A stretch of 64,000 nt of DNA, from assembly GCA_963735955.1 (NCBI GenBank), contig CAVTND010000015.1:1-64000 (forward strand). The letters are read 5' to 3'. The notes below the pieces were generated by a model that worked only from the letters and a program-made list of their open reading frames with translations, did not search any database and was not told the origin of the DNA. The number at the start of each line of letters is the position of its first letter. Within the stretch, counting starts at the first letter, position 1. Of this stretch, positions 37,696 to 47,685 are shown one piece after another. A program made the position numbers and the translations under genes. The stretch comes from CAVTND01 sp963735955. GTDB lineage: Bacteria > Pseudomonadota > Gammaproteobacteria > Burkholderiales > Burkholderiaceae_F.

Positions 37696-39055
37696 ATGAA
37701 CACAGCCAGCCAGAAACTCCTTGCGGTCGGGTGCGGCGCCGGCTTCTCGGGCGACCGGGTCGATGCGCCCGGCCCGGTCGTGCGCACGCTGATCGAGCGC
37801 GGCGGGCCGGCAGTCATGATGTTCGAGATGCTGGCCGAGCGCACGCTCGCGCTGGCGCAACTGGCGAAGAAGGCCAATCCCGATTCGGGTTACGAGGTGC
37901 TGCTCGACCTCGAACTGAGGCCGATCCTGGCCGACTGCCTGCAGAACGAGATCGCGATCGTCGGCAACTTCGGCGCCGCCAATCCGCGCGCGGCCGCACA
38001 CCTGATCCTGCGGCTCGCAAAGGAACTCGGCCTCGCAGCACCGCGCATCGCGGTGGTCGAGGGCGACGATCTCTCGAGCCCCGGCGGCAAGCAGATCATC
38101 CGCAGCTGCCTCGAAGGCGGATTCGACGAGCGCCGCTTCGTCTGCGCCAATGTCTACCAAGGCGCATTTCCGATCGCCGCCGCACTCAATGCCGGCGCGC
38201 AGATCGTCGTCACCGGTCGTGTGGCCGATCCCTCGCTCGCGGTCGGCCCGGCGATTGCGCACTACGGCTGGGGGGAAACCGATTGGGACAAGCTGGCTGG
38301 CGCGACGATGGCAGGCCACCTGCTCGAATGCGGAGCGCAGGTCAGCGGTGGCTACTTCGCCGATCCCGGCATGAAGGACGTACCGGACCTGCACGATGTG
38401 GGCTTTCCGATTGCCGAGATCGCGGCCGACGGCAGCTGCGTCGTGACCAAGGCCTCAAACACCGGCGGCCTCGTCGATGCGCGCACGGTCAAGGAGCAGT
38501 TGCTGTACGAGATTCATGACCCCGCTGGCTACCTGACGCCGGACGTGGTGGCCGATGCGAGCATGGCCGAGGTCACCGAAGCTCGGTCCGAACCGCGTGC
38601 GGCTGTCGGGCGTGCGGGGTCATCCGCGGACGCCGACGCTCAAGGCCAATGTGTTCTTCGACGGCGGCTGGTTCGGCGAAGCCGAGATTTCCTACGCAGG
38701 CCCGAACGCCGAGGCGCGCGCGCGGCTTGCAATGGACGTCATGCAGAAGCGCTGCGGCCGCGACCTCGTGCTGCGCTTCGACCTGATCGGCATCATGAGC
38801 GTGCTTGGCGACGACGCCAACCGCCTGCTCGCGCAGGCGCCGGTCAACGGCGCGACCGACGTGCGACTGCGCATCGCCGGCAAGCATGAAGACGTGAAGG
38901 TGATCGACCGCCTGCTGCGCGAAGTCACTGCGCTGTGGACAGGTGGTCCGGCCGGCGGCGGCGGCGTGCGTGTCAACAAGCGCCAGCGGCTGTCGCTCGC
39001 CTCGTGCCTGGTGCCGCGTGAGCAGGTGCCGGCCAGTTTTTCGTTCGTGGAGTAG
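37696..39055 (+). pseudogene. AtuA family protein (DUF1446), one frameshift
   Basis: About 453 residues after repair. AtuA-like proteins occur with acyclic terpene and other branched acyl-CoA catabolic genes, and their reaction is not settled. The N-terminal part has LLAVGCGAGFSGDRVDAPG, GAQIVVTGRVADPSLAVGP and TKASNTGGLVDARTVKEQLL. The frame breaks at 38576-38585 and continues LGPNRVRLSGVRGHPRTP...GGGVRVNKRQRLSLASCLV to the stop. The same 10-mer, CCGAAGCTCG, sits at the glpV break. The next gene, three bases on, encodes the usual C-terminal partner domain. Confidence 0.85.
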
Positions 39056-39058
39056 GCG

Positions 39059-39430
39059 ATGAAGCACTCCGACTCGATAGAAATGCCGCTGTACCAGCTG
39101 GCGCACGGGCGGACCGGCGACAAGGGCAACCGCTCGAACATCAGCGTGATCGCCTACGATGCGCGCCACTTCGATCTGCTGGTCGAGCAGGTGACCGAGG
39201 CGCGCGTGGCCGCGCACTTCGCCTACCGCAAGCCGACCCGGGTCACCCGCTACCTGCTGCCGAAGATCGCCGCAATGAACTTCGTGCTTGACGACGTGCT
39301 CGACGGCGGCGTCAACGATTCGCTGAACCTCGACATGCACGGCAAGGCTCTGTCGTTTCACCTGTTGACCATGACCATCAAGGTGCCTTCCAGCCTGCGC
39401 CGGCCTGAAAAAACGAAGGAGACTGCATGA
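39059..39430 (+). CDS. AtuA C-terminal-like small protein
   Basis: 123 residues. The core (MPLYQLAHGRTGDKGNRSNI, then VTRYLLPKIAAMNFVLDDVL and GGGVNDSLN-like GGVNDSLNLDMHGK) matches the ferredoxin-fold C-terminal domain of AtuA proteins, which is often a separate gene as here. It starts three bases after the DUF1446 gene and its stop overlaps the next ATG, showing coupling. It is expected to act as a complex with the DUF1446 protein. Confidence 0.88.
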   Translation: MKHSDSIEMPLYQLAHGRTGDKGNRSNISVIAYDARHFDLLVEQVTEARVAAHFAYRKPTRVTRYLLPKIAAMNFVLDDVLDGGVNDSLNLDMHGKALSFHLLTMTIKVPSSLRRPEKTKETA

Positions 39431-40440
39431 AGCCTGACCTGAAGCTCGACTTGAAGCCCAATCAGAAAGTCAGGCGCGCGTTGATCGCCCTCGGCTGCGT
39501 TGCTGTCGGCACGCTCGGAGCGCTGGCCGCGCCCGCCTTTGCGCAGGCTGACTATCCGAAAGGCCCGGTCAAGATGCTGGTGCCGTTTCCGCCGGGCAGC
39601 GCGACCGACCTGGCGGCGCGCCTGATCGGACAGCAATTGCAGACCTCGCTCGGCAAGGCCTTCGTGGTCGAGAACCGACCGGGTGGCCAGGGCACGATCG
39701 CCGGTAACGAAGCCGCGCGTGCCGCGCCGGATGGCTACACGCTGCTGTTCTCATCGAACACGGCGCTTGCTTCAAACGTCGCGCTGGTGCGCAAGATGCC
39801 GTATGACCCGCTCAAGGACTTCGCGCCGGTCGCCGGCATCGGCGACATCTGCCTGGTGCTGATGGTCAAGCCGGAGTTTCCGGCCAAGGACCTCAAGGAG
39901 TTCATCGCTTATATCAAGCAGCGCCCGGGCAAGATCTCGGCGGGCTACGGCTCGTCGAGTTCTCAGATCAGCATCTCGATGTTGAACAAGATGGGTGGGC
40001 TCGACGTGCTGCCGGTGCCGTACAAGGGAATTCCGCTCGCCGTCAACGATGTACTCGGCGGCCAGGTGCAGTTCACTTTCGTCGACCTCGGCAACGCGCT
40101 CGCGCAGGCCAAGGGCGGAACGCTGCGGCCGATCGCCATCACGGCCGGCAAGCGCAATCCGCTGGTGCCAACCTGGCCGACACTGGCTGAGGTGCTGCCG
40201 GGCTATGACATCACGGCCTGGTTCGCGATCGTCGCGCCGGCCGGCACGCCGAAAGAAATCGTCGACAAGCTGCAGGTCGCGACCACCAAAGCGCTCGGCC
40301 AGGCCGAAGTCAAGGAAAAGCTCGCGACGATCGGCATCGCGCCAATGCCGATGACGCCCGAGGAATTGCGCAAGTTCATGACGTCCGAAATCTCGAAATG
40401 GATCCGGCTTGCGAAGGACGCAGGCATCGAGCCGGAATAA
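39427..40440 (+). CDS. tripartite tricarboxylate transporter receptor, TctC/Bug family
   Basis: 337 residues, signal peptide after a charged start (ALIALGCVAVGTLGALAAPAFA, cleavage before QAD; quoted part within one span). Typical Bug motifs are VKMLVPFPPGSATDLAARLI, VENRPGGQGTIAGNEAARA and GKISAGYGSSSSQISIS. These periplasmic proteins bind carboxylates and are greatly expanded in Burkholderiales. No TctA/TctB membrane genes are nearby, as is usual for orphan Bug proteins. It sits in the AtuA operon, so its ligand may be the acid degraded there. Confidence 0.9.
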   Translation: MKPDLKLDLKPNQKVRRALIALGCVAVGTLGALAAPAFAQADYPKGPVKMLVPFPPGSATDLAARLIGQQLQTSLGKAFVVENRPGGQGTIAGNEAARAAPDGYTLLFSSNTALASNVALVRKMPYDPLKDFAPVAGIGDICLVLMVKPEFPAKDLKEFIAYIKQRPGKISAGYGSSSSQISISMLNKMGGLDVLPVPYKGIPLAVNDVLGGQVQFTFVDLGNALAQAKGGTLRPIAITAGKRNPLVPTWPTLAEVLPGYDITAWFAIVAPAGTPKEIVDKLQVATTKALGQAEVKEKLATIGIAPMPMTPEELRKFMTSEISKWIRLAKDAGIEPE

Positions 40441-40485
40441 GCTCTCTGCCGAAGCTAGCGTTGAGCCAAACCATCAGGTGAGTCG

Positions 40486-41235
40486 ATGAACAAAGCCAAA
40501 GTCATGCTGGTGACCGGCGCCAGTCGCGGAATCGGCGCCGAAATCGCCCGGCTCGCCGGCCGCTCCGGTTACCGGGTCGGCGTCAACTTTCACCGCAGCG
40601 ATGCGGCGGCGCGCGACGTGGTCGAGCAGATCAGGAAGGCGGGCAGCGAAGCGGTTGCCTTGCAGGCCGATGTCGGCCGCCTCGACCAGGTGCAGCGCAT
40701 GTTCCGGGAACTCGACAAGGCCTTCGGTGCGCTCGATGTGCTGATCAACAACGCCGGCTTGCTGATGAAGTTCCGGGTTGACGAGACCGAGGAGGCAGAA
40801 CTCGAGGACGCCTTCAGCGCCAATGTCTTCAGCGTTTTCTACTGCTCACGCGAAGCAGTGCGGCGCATGTCGACCCGCCACGGCGGCAAGGGCGGCGCGA
40901 TCGTCAACATGTCGTCGGTCGCGGCTCGGCTCGGCGGGCTTGGCGGCGGCGCGGCGTACGCGGCGACCAAGGGCGCGCTCGACTCGTTCACGCTGGCGCT
41001 GGCGAAGGAGGTCGGAGTCGAGGGCATCCGCGTCAATGCGATGCGGCCTGGGTTGATTGCCACCGAAATCCATGAAATACACGGCGGGCTGGCGCAGATG
41101 GAACAGCTCGCGAAGACCGTTCCGCTCGGACGCTCGGGCAGCGCTGCGGAAGTCGCCGAAGCTGCGCTGTGGCTGGCTTCGGATGCAGCCTCGTACGTGC
41201 ACGGCGCCGTACTCGATGTATCTGGCGGCCGCTGA
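40486..41235 (+). CDS. short-chain dehydrogenase/reductase
   Basis: 249 residues, classical SDR. The NAD(P) motif is TGASRGIG (11-18), NNAG is intact, the catalytic Ser is in NMSSVAAR and the Tyr-Lys in YAATKGALD. It most resembles FabG/glucose-dehydrogenase-like oxidoreductases that act on 3-hydroxyacyl or sugar alcohol groups. It is the last gene of the AtuA-TctC cluster, 45 bases after the receptor. The substrate is unknown. Confidence 0.9.
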   Translation: MNKAKVMLVTGASRGIGAEIARLAGRSGYRVGVNFHRSDAAARDVVEQIRKAGSEAVALQADVGRLDQVQRMFRELDKAFGALDVLINNAGLLMKFRVDETEEAELEDAFSANVFSVFYCSREAVRRMSTRHGGKGGAIVNMSSVAARLGGLGGGAAYAATKGALDSFTLALAKEVGVEGIRVNAMRPGLIATEIHEIHGGLAQMEQLAKTVPLGRSGSAAEVAEAALWLASDAASYVHGAVLDVSGGR

Positions 41236-41306
41236 GCTGGCGGTCGCCACGCCTGAGCGCAAGTGTTACCCCTACAGACGCAGCCGTTCCAGCAGCCAGA
41301 CCGCTT

Positions 41307-42104
41307 CTAGCGTGGGCGCGCTGCGATTGCGCTGCGCAATTCCCGCAGCTTGGCCTTCAGCACGGCCGCATGGTCCGGGCCGATGCGAATCATCGCCTTC
41401 TGTCCGGCGGATAGTGCCTCGAGCTCCGGGTCGGCGTACTGATACAGCACCTTCGGCTGCACCAGGGCAATTGGTGCCTTCACCTCCGGCGTTGCCAGCA
41501 GATGGTCGATCACCGCGACCAGGCGATCGTTGAAGTAGCCGTCGGGATAGCCAAGCTCGCGATAGGCCTGCTGGAACAGCGGATAGAAGCGCACGTAGAC
41601 AGCGACCAGCCGCCGGGTGTCGACCGCATCGACGACGGCGATGACCGGCGCATAGCGGGCCGAGTTGTCAGGGGCGATGACAACGGAGTCGCCAAGCTTG
41701 CTGGTGGAAAAGGCGCCGGGCACGGGACGCACCGGCTGCAGGCGCGCAGCGACCTTGTCACGCGGCAGATTGTCGACCGTCGCCACGATGTGCCGGATCA
41801 GGCTGGTCGGCTGCACAAACTCGGGCAGCTGTTTGCCCTTGAAGAGTGGCGCCAGGGCGTCGCGCAGAGCTGAATCGCTGGCATCGAGACTGACCTGCGG
41901 CGGCGTGCTGTCCGCTTCTTGCAATCGCTCGATCGGATGCTCGATCGTCGGCGTCGCGGGCGCGGGAGTTGGCGCCGGTGGAGCCTCGGCCACGGGAGGC
42001 GGGGGCGGAGCCGGCGCCCTGCTTTCCTGCCAGCGCAGCACGCCCCAGATCAGACCCGCGGCCAGCACCAGCGCCCCGGCCGCCCACGCAATGGTTCTCA
42101 TCAT
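41307..42104 (-). CDS. DUF3014 membrane-anchored protein
   Basis: 265 residues. An N-terminal membrane anchor (IAWAAGALVLAAGLIWGVL) precedes a Pro/Ala linker and a conserved soluble domain (DALAPLFKGKQLPEFVQPTS; RHIVATVDNLPRDKVAARLQ; YPDGYFNDRLVAVIDHLLAT). This matches DUF3014 proteins, common in proteobacteria and of unknown function. The domain should be periplasmic. It starts with a double ATG and is probably a single-gene unit. Confidence 0.85.
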   Translation of the reverse strand: MMRTIAWAAGALVLAAGLIWGVLRWQESRAPAPPPPPVAEAPPAPTPAPATPTIEHPIERLQEADSTPPQVSLDASDSALRDALAPLFKGKQLPEFVQPTSLIRHIVATVDNLPRDKVAARLQPVRPVPGAFSTSKLGDSVVIAPDNSARYAPVIAVVDAVDTRRLVAVYVRFYPLFQQAYRELGYPDGYFNDRLVAVIDHLLATPEVKAPIALVQPKVLYQYADPELEALSAGQKAMIRIGPDHAAVLKAKLRELRSAIAARPR

Positions 42105-42174
42105 CGTCTTGTCCCTCGACGGCTCGATCTACGCAAGGTGAGACCGCGCGTGCGCGACCTTCGTTCCGTCGCGT

Positions 42175-45141
42175 TCAGGGAGCCGAATCCCCAAGCGCGC
42201 TTTCCAACACACGCACCACATGCATCGCTTCGCGCAAACCGATCGCGCGCGTGCCATCCGCAATCTGGTGGCGGCAACTGGTGCCGTCAGCGACGATCAA
42301 TGTATCTGCCTCGGCCTGCCGCACAGCCGGCAGCAGCGAAAGCTCGGCCATCTTCATCGAGATGTCGACATGCGCGGCCTCGTAGCCGAAGCTGCCCGCC
42401 ATCCCGCAGCAGCTTGACTCGATGACGTCGACCGCCAGATCGGGAATCAGCTTGAGCACCGTGACCGCAGGGTTCAGCGCATCGAAGGCCTTCTGATGGC
42501 AGTGGCCGTGCACGAGCGCGCGCCGGTGCGCGATGCGCTTAAGCGGCAACTGCAGGCGCCCCGCGCCGTGTTCGCGCGCCAGGAATTCCTCGATCAGCAG
42601 CGCGCGTTCGGCAAGGCGCTGTGCCGGCTCGCCGAGCCCCATGACGAGGAACTCGTCACGCAAGGTCAGCAGGCACGAGGGTTCGAGCCCGACGATCGTT
42701 GCGCCGGCCGCCACATGCGGGGCGAGTGCGGCGAGCATGCGCCGCGCTTCACGCTTCGCACTGTCCACCAGACCAGCCGACAGATAGGTGCGGCCGCAAC
42801 ACAGTGGCCGCGCCGGCTCGGCGTCCGTGCTGGCAGCGCGCGCGATCGCGATCTTGAGTCCTGCGGCGCGCAGCACACCAAGCGCGGCGTGCGCGTTTTC
42901 GGGCTCGTGGTAGTTGCTGAAGGTGTCGACGAACAACACGACCTCGGGGGCCTTGTCGCCGGTCTGCGCGGCCGCGCTGCGCAGGAAGGTGTCGCTGCGC
43001 CAGCGCGGCAGTGTGCGTTGCGCGGAAAGCCCCATCCACTTTTCCGAGAGTCGCGTCGCGATAGGCAGGGTGTCGCGCAGGTTGGCGAGCCAGGGAAAGC
43101 GCGCCGCCCACGGCGCCCAGCGCGGCAGCTGCGCGATCGCGCGCTCCTTGAACGACAGGCCGTGCCTGCGTTGCCATTGATACTGGAACTCGATCTTCAT
43201 CTTCGCCATGTCGACGCCGGTCGGGCAGTCGCGGCGACAGCCCTTGCAGCTGACGCAGAGGTCGAGCGCTTCGCGCACAGTCTCGCTCGCGAAGTTGCTC
43301 CCATGCTCGCCCCCAAGTTCACCATTCAGCTGCCCAGCCAGCGCAAGGCGCAGCGTGTTGGCGCGGCCGCGCGTCAGGTGCTGCTCGTCGCGCGTGACGC
43401 GGTAGCTCGGACACATGGTGCCGGCGTCGAACTTGCGGCAGTGGCCGTTGTTGTTGCACATCTCCACGGCCTTGCCGAAGCCGCGCGCCGGATCACCGCC
43501 GGTGCCGGGTGGGCTCAGCGTGTCGGCCACCGGGTCGTTCTGAACATCCCAGGCCGACCAGTCGAGCGCGGTATCGAGCGCCTGCGTCCGATAGCCGGGC
43601 GGATAGCGGAACAGCTGCGCATCGTCCATCTTCGACGGGTGGACGATTTTGCCGGGATTCATCAGGCCGTCCGGATCGAACAGGCGCTTGACGAGCTCGA
43701 ACGCACGTGTCAGGCGCGGGCCGAACTGCCAGGCGACCCATTCGCTGCGCACCAGGCCATCGCCGTGCTCGCCGGAGTAGGCGCCCTTGTACTGGCGCAC
43801 GATAGCGGAAGCTTCCTCGGCGATTGCGCGCATCTTGGCGGCACCATCGCGACGCATGTCGAGGATCGGCCGCACATGCAGCGTTCCAACCGAGGCGTGT
43901 GCGTACCAGGTGCCGCGCGTGCCGTGCTTCGCGAACACCCGGGTCAGACGATCGACGTAGTCAGCCAGGTGCTCGAGCGGCACCGCGCAATCCTCGATGA
44001 AGGACACCGGCTTGCCGTCGCCCTTCATGCTCATCATGATGTTCAGCCCCGCCTTGCGCACTTCCCACAGCGCCTTCTGCGGCGCCGGCTCGGTCATGCG
44101 CACGACCTGGCCCGGCAGGCCGAGGTCAGCGATCAGCTCGACCAGGGCCTCGAGCTGGCGGCGCGGCCCCAGTGCATCGGCTCCGCTGAACTCGATCAAA
44201 AGAATCGCCTGCGGTTCACCGACCACCGCGGCGTCGATCACCGGTCGGAATACCGGGTTGCCACGCGCAAGTTCGATCATCGTGCGGTCGACCAGCTCGA
44301 CCGCCGATGGCCCCAGCTTCACGATGTGCTGCGCGCATTGCATCGCGCGGTAAAGCTTGGGAAAACTGACGACTCCGAGCGTGCGATGCGCGGGCAGAGG
44401 CGCGAGTTGCAGGGTCAGCGCGCGCGTCCACGCCAGCGTGCCTTCGCTGCCGACCAGCAGGTGCGCGAGGTTGACGCTGCCGTCGGCGGTGTAGGGGCGT
44501 TCGCTTTGCGGGTGATAGACATCGAGGTTGTAGCCGCCGACCCGCCGCATGACTTTCGGCACGCGCGCTTCGATCTCGTCGCGTTCGCGTGTGGCGATCG
44601 CGCGCAGGCCTTCGAGCAGTTCGCGCACGCGCGGAGCGCGCATGTCCATCTCGGCTTCCGGCCCGAACCAGGCATCGGTGCCGTCAGCCAGCAGCGCGTC
44701 GATCGCGACCACGTTGTGCACCATGTTGCCGTAGGCGATCGAGCGCGAGCCGCAGGAGTTGTTACCGGCCATTCCGCCCAGGGTCGCCTGCGCCGAGGTG
44801 CTGACGTCGACCGGGAACCACAGGCCGTGCGGCTTCAGCCAGGCATTTAGCGCATCGAGCACGATGCCGGGTTCGACGTTTACCGTCATCGCCGCCTTGT
44901 CGAAGCTGACGACATGGTTCAACGACTTCGAGTGATCGATGACGAGCGCGGCGCCGACGGTCTGGCCGCACTGCGAGCTGCCGGCGCCGCGCGGCAATAC
45001 CGGCACACGCAGCTCGCGGCAAAGCTCCAGTGCGATGGCGACATCGTCTTCATTGGCCGGCACCAGCACGCCGACCGGTTCGACCTGGTAGATCGATGCA
45101 TCGGTCGAGTAACGGCCGCGCGACGCGCGATCGAACAGCAC
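42175..45141 (-). CDS. FAD-linked oxidase/4Fe-4S dehydrogenase, YdiJ-like
   Basis: 988 residues as given. An FAD-binding PCMH domain (LPRGAGSSQCGQTVGAALVI; GGMAGNNSCGSRSIAYGNMV) is followed by an FAD-oxidase C-domain (GTWYAHASVGTLHVRPILDM; SGEHGDGLVRSEW). Then come the 4Fe-4S motif CVSCKGCRRDCPTGVDMAKM and two CCG-type domains (CCGRTYL; SSCCGMAGSFGYE). E. coli YdiJ, of this build, oxidises D-2-hydroxyglutarate, and related proteins oxidise D-lactate, so a D-2-hydroxy acid is expected. Upstream codons remain protein-like (LSRPTAQLTDVQPIIYRPKA), and an ATG at 45277 with one shift near 45235 probably marks the true start. It is divergent from the aminotransferase operon. Confidence 0.88.
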   Translation of the reverse strand: MLFDRASRGRYSTDASIYQVEPVGVLVPANEDDVAIALELCRELRVPVLPRGAGSSQCGQTVGAALVIDHSKSLNHVVSFDKAAMTVNVEPGIVLDALNAWLKPHGLWFPVDVSTSAQATLGGMAGNNSCGSRSIAYGNMVHNVVAIDALLADGTDAWFGPEAEMDMRAPRVRELLEGLRAIATRERDEIEARVPKVMRRVGGYNLDVYHPQSERPYTADGSVNLAHLLVGSEGTLAWTRALTLQLAPLPAHRTLGVVSFPKLYRAMQCAQHIVKLGPSAVELVDRTMIELARGNPVFRPVIDAAVVGEPQAILLIEFSGADALGPRRQLEALVELIADLGLPGQVVRMTEPAPQKALWEVRKAGLNIMMSMKGDGKPVSFIEDCAVPLEHLADYVDRLTRVFAKHGTRGTWYAHASVGTLHVRPILDMRRDGAAKMRAIAEEASAIVRQYKGAYSGEHGDGLVRSEWVAWQFGPRLTRAFELVKRLFDPDGLMNPGKIVHPSKMDDAQLFRYPPGYRTQALDTALDWSAWDVQNDPVADTLSPPGTGGDPARGFGKAVEMCNNNGHCRKFDAGTMCPSYRVTRDEQHLTRGRANTLRLALAGQLNGELGGEHGSNFASETVREALDLCVSCKGCRRDCPTGVDMAKMKIEFQYQWQRRHGLSFKERAIAQLPRWAPWAARFPWLANLRDTLPIATRLSEKWMGLSAQRTLPRWRSDTFLRSAAAQTGDKAPEVVLFVDTFSNYHEPENAHAALGVLRAAGLKIAIARAASTDAEPARPLCCGRTYLSAGLVDSAKREARRMLAALAPHVAAGATIVGLEPSCLLTLRDEFLVMGLGEPAQRLAERALLIEEFLAREHGAGRLQLPLKRIAHRRALVHGHCHQKAFDALNPAVTVLKLIPDLAVDVIESSCCGMAGSFGYEAAHVDISMKMAELSLLPAVRQAEADTLIVADGTSCRHQIADGTRAIGLREAMHVVRVLESALGDSAP

Positions 45142-45388
45142 GTCGCCCTGGACTACCCGCCGCAGGCGCGCTGCCAGCTCATGCTCGGCTTTCGGCCGGT
45201 AGATGATCGGTTGGACGTCAGTGAGCTGAGCAGTCGGGCGGCTGAGAGCCGGACGGCTGCTCCTGCGGCGCGTTCATGCAAAGCAATATAACCGCGCTGC
45301 GCACGGTCTCCATGCCTTGGGAACCATGTTCGCGTTACGATGGACCGCTCCACCGCGGCTCATGCCGCGCCGCTACCGAGGCACAACC

Positions 45389-46594
45389 ATGCTCGAGCTC
45401 GACAGTCATCCATCGGGACGCCACTTCCTGCAGATCCCCGGACCGACCAACGTGCCGGATCGCGTGCTGCGCGCGATCGACCAGGCAACGATCGATCATC
45501 GCGGCCCGGAGTTCGCGGTGCTCGGCAAGGCAGTTCTGGCGGGCATGAAGAAGGTGTTCCAGACGCAAGGCGAGGTCGTCATCTATCCGGCGTCCGGCAC
45601 CGGCGCCTGGGAAGCCGCGCTCGCCAACACCCTGTCGCCGGGCGACCGCGTGCTGATGGCCGAGACCGGTCATTTCGCCACGCTGTGGAAGAAGCTCGCC
45701 GAACGGCTTCGACTGAAGGTCGACTTCCTGCCCGGCGACTGGCGCCAGGGCGTGGACTCGGCCGAAATCGAGAAGCGCCTGCGCGCCGATAGCGCGCATG
45801 CAATCAAGGCGGTCTGCGTCGTGCACAACGAAACCTCGACCGGGGTGACGACGCGCATCGCACCGATCCGCGTCGCGATCGATCGCGCCGGCCATCCAGC
45901 GCTGCTGATGGTCGACACGATTTCTTCGCTCGCCTCGATCGACTACCGGCACGATGAATGGGGCGTCGACGTGACGGTCGGCGGCTCGCAGAAAGGCCTG
46001 ATGCTGCCGCCGGGACTGTCGTTCAACGCGATCAGCGCCAAGGCCCTGGCGGCGGCGACGAATGCGAAGCTGCCGCGCTCCTACTGGGACTGGAAGGAGA
46101 TGCTGGCGGCCAACGTGAACGGCTACTTCCCGTACACGCCGGCGACCAACCTGCTGTACGGCCTGCACGAAGCGCTCGAGATGCTGTTCGCCGAAGGCCT
46201 GCCGCAGGTGTTCGCGCGGCACGATCGGCACGCCGAGGCCACCCGCCGCGCGGTGCGCGCCTGGGGGCTCGAAATCCTCTGCGTGAACCCGGCCGAATAC
46301 AGCTCGTCACTGACCGCGATCCTGCTGCCCGAGGGGCATAACGCCGACGCCTTCCGCAAGATCGTGCTCGAACGCTTCGACATGTCGCTTGGGCAGGGAC
46401 TGGGCAAGGTGAGCGGCAAGATTTTCCGCATCGGCCATCTGGGCTTCTTCAACGACCTGATGCTGTGTGGCACGCTCGCCGGCGTGGAAATGGGACTGGG
46501 GCTGGCCGCAGTGCCGCATCGCAAGGGCGGTGTCGACGCGGCTATGGCTTACCTTGCAGAAGCTTCTGTCGCCACGCTCGCGCACGCGGCCTGA
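45389..46594 (+). CDS. alanine/serine-glyoxylate aminotransferase-like PLP enzyme
   Basis: 401 residues, class V aminotransferase fold. It starts MLELDSHPSGRHFLQIPGPT; the PGPTNVP motif is typical of the AGT/SGAT family. The PLP-binding lysine is in VGGSQKGLMLPPGL, and VDTISSLASIDY carries the cofactor aspartate. Members interconvert glyoxylate and glycine with alanine or serine, and others act on phosphonates or related acids. It starts the operon with a TRAP transporter, enoyl-CoA hydratase and CoA-transferase, so it may process the imported acid or an amine derived from it (inference). Confidence 0.88.
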   Translation: MLELDSHPSGRHFLQIPGPTNVPDRVLRAIDQATIDHRGPEFAVLGKAVLAGMKKVFQTQGEVVIYPASGTGAWEAALANTLSPGDRVLMAETGHFATLWKKLAERLRLKVDFLPGDWRQGVDSAEIEKRLRADSAHAIKAVCVVHNETSTGVTTRIAPIRVAIDRAGHPALLMVDTISSLASIDYRHDEWGVDVTVGGSQKGLMLPPGLSFNAISAKALAAATNAKLPRSYWDWKEMLAANVNGYFPYTPATNLLYGLHEALEMLFAEGLPQVFARHDRHAEATRRAVRAWGLEILCVNPAEYSSSLTAILLPEGHNADAFRKIVLERFDMSLGQGLGKVSGKIFRIGHLGFFNDLMLCGTLAGVEMGLGLAAVPHRKGGVDAAMAYLAEASVATLAHAA

Positions 46595-46671
46595 ACGAAC
46601 ATCAAACAGCGCGGCGTGCGAGTCCGAACGCGCCGTGCCCTGGATACAACGGACACCTCAAGGAGACACGA

Positions 46672-47682
46672 ATGACACCGGACTTCGCAACACCTCGCCG
46701 TAGGCTGCTCCGCGTTGCCGTCGCCGCCGCCGTTTCCGGCGGATTCCTGCTTGCGGCCGGACCCGCGATCGCACAGACCGAGATCAAGTTCGGCCATGTC
46801 GGTGAGCCGGGGTCGCTCTTCGCCGCGTCGGCCGAGGAATTCGCCAAGCGCGCCAACGCCAAGCTCGGCGACAAGGCCAAGGTCGTCGTGTTCGGTTCGA
46901 GCCAGCTGGGCGGCGACAAGGAGCTGCTGCAGAAGTTGAAGCTGGGCACTGTCGACATGGCGCTGCCGTCGACCGTGATGTCTTCGGAGGCAGATCTGTT
47001 CGGCGTGTTCGAGATGCCTTATCTGGTCAAGGACCGCAAGCACATGGGCCGCATCGAAAAAGAGGTCTTCTGGGCAAAGCTCGCTCCTGAGGCCGAGAAG
47101 AAGGGCCTGAAGGTGATCGCGGTCTGGGAGAACGGCTACCGCCACATCACGAACAGCAAGCGTCCGATCAATACGCCGGCCGACCTGCAGGGCATCAAGC
47201 TGCGCGTGCCCGAGGGCAAGTGGCGCGTGAAGATGTTCCAGACCTATGGCGCCAACCCGTCACCGATGAAGTTCTCCGAGGTCTTCGCCGCGCTGCAGAC
47301 CGGAGTGATGGACGGGCAGGAGAACCCGTTCACGCAGATCTACAGCGCCAAGTTCCAGGAGGTGCAGAAGTACCTGTCGTTGACCGGGCACGTGTACACG
47401 CCCGCGTACGTGACCGTCGGCTCGAAGAAGTGGGAGACACTGCCGGCCGACGTGCGCAAGATCCTCGAGGACACCGCGAAGGAGACGCAGGCCTTCGTCT
47501 ACGAGAAGGCCGCGAAGGATGATGAGGACCTGCTCGGCAAGATCAAGGCCGCCGGGGTCGCGGTGAACACGCCGAACAAGGACGCGTTCGTCGCTGCGTC
47601 CAAGCCCGTCTACGAGGAGTTCGCCAAGGAGGTACCGGGCTCGAAGGAGGTCATCGACAGCGCCATCGCGCTCGGCAAGTAG
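46672..47682 (+). CDS. dctP: TRAP transporter substrate-binding protein, DctP family (second system)
   Basis: 336 residues with signal peptide (LLRVAVAAAVSGGFLLAAGP, cleavage after AIAQ). Motifs: GSSQLGGDKELLQKLKLGTV, KRPINTPADLQGIKLRVPEG (with the ligand arginine) and VFAALQTGVMDGQENPF. It starts after AAGGAGA and heads the second dctPQM set. It is distinct from the first DctP, so a different acid is likely. Confidence 0.92.
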   Translation: MTPDFATPRRRLLRVAVAAAVSGGFLLAAGPAIAQTEIKFGHVGEPGSLFAASAEEFAKRANAKLGDKAKVVVFGSSQLGGDKELLQKLKLGTVDMALPSTVMSSEADLFGVFEMPYLVKDRKHMGRIEKEVFWAKLAPEAEKKGLKVIAVWENGYRHITNSKRPINTPADLQGIKLRVPEGKWRVKMFQTYGANPSPMKFSEVFAALQTGVMDGQENPFTQIYSAKFQEVQKYLSLTGHVYTPAYVTVGSKKWETLPADVRKILEDTAKETQAFVYEKAAKDDEDLLGKIKAAGVAVNTPNKDAFVAASKPVYEEFAKEVPGSKEVIDSAIALGK

Positions 47683-47685
47683 GAG

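Noticed and set aside
42496..44850. 784-codon plus-strand open frame
   Set aside because: It is antisense to the FAD/4Fe-4S dehydrogenase, whose motifs are unmistakable.
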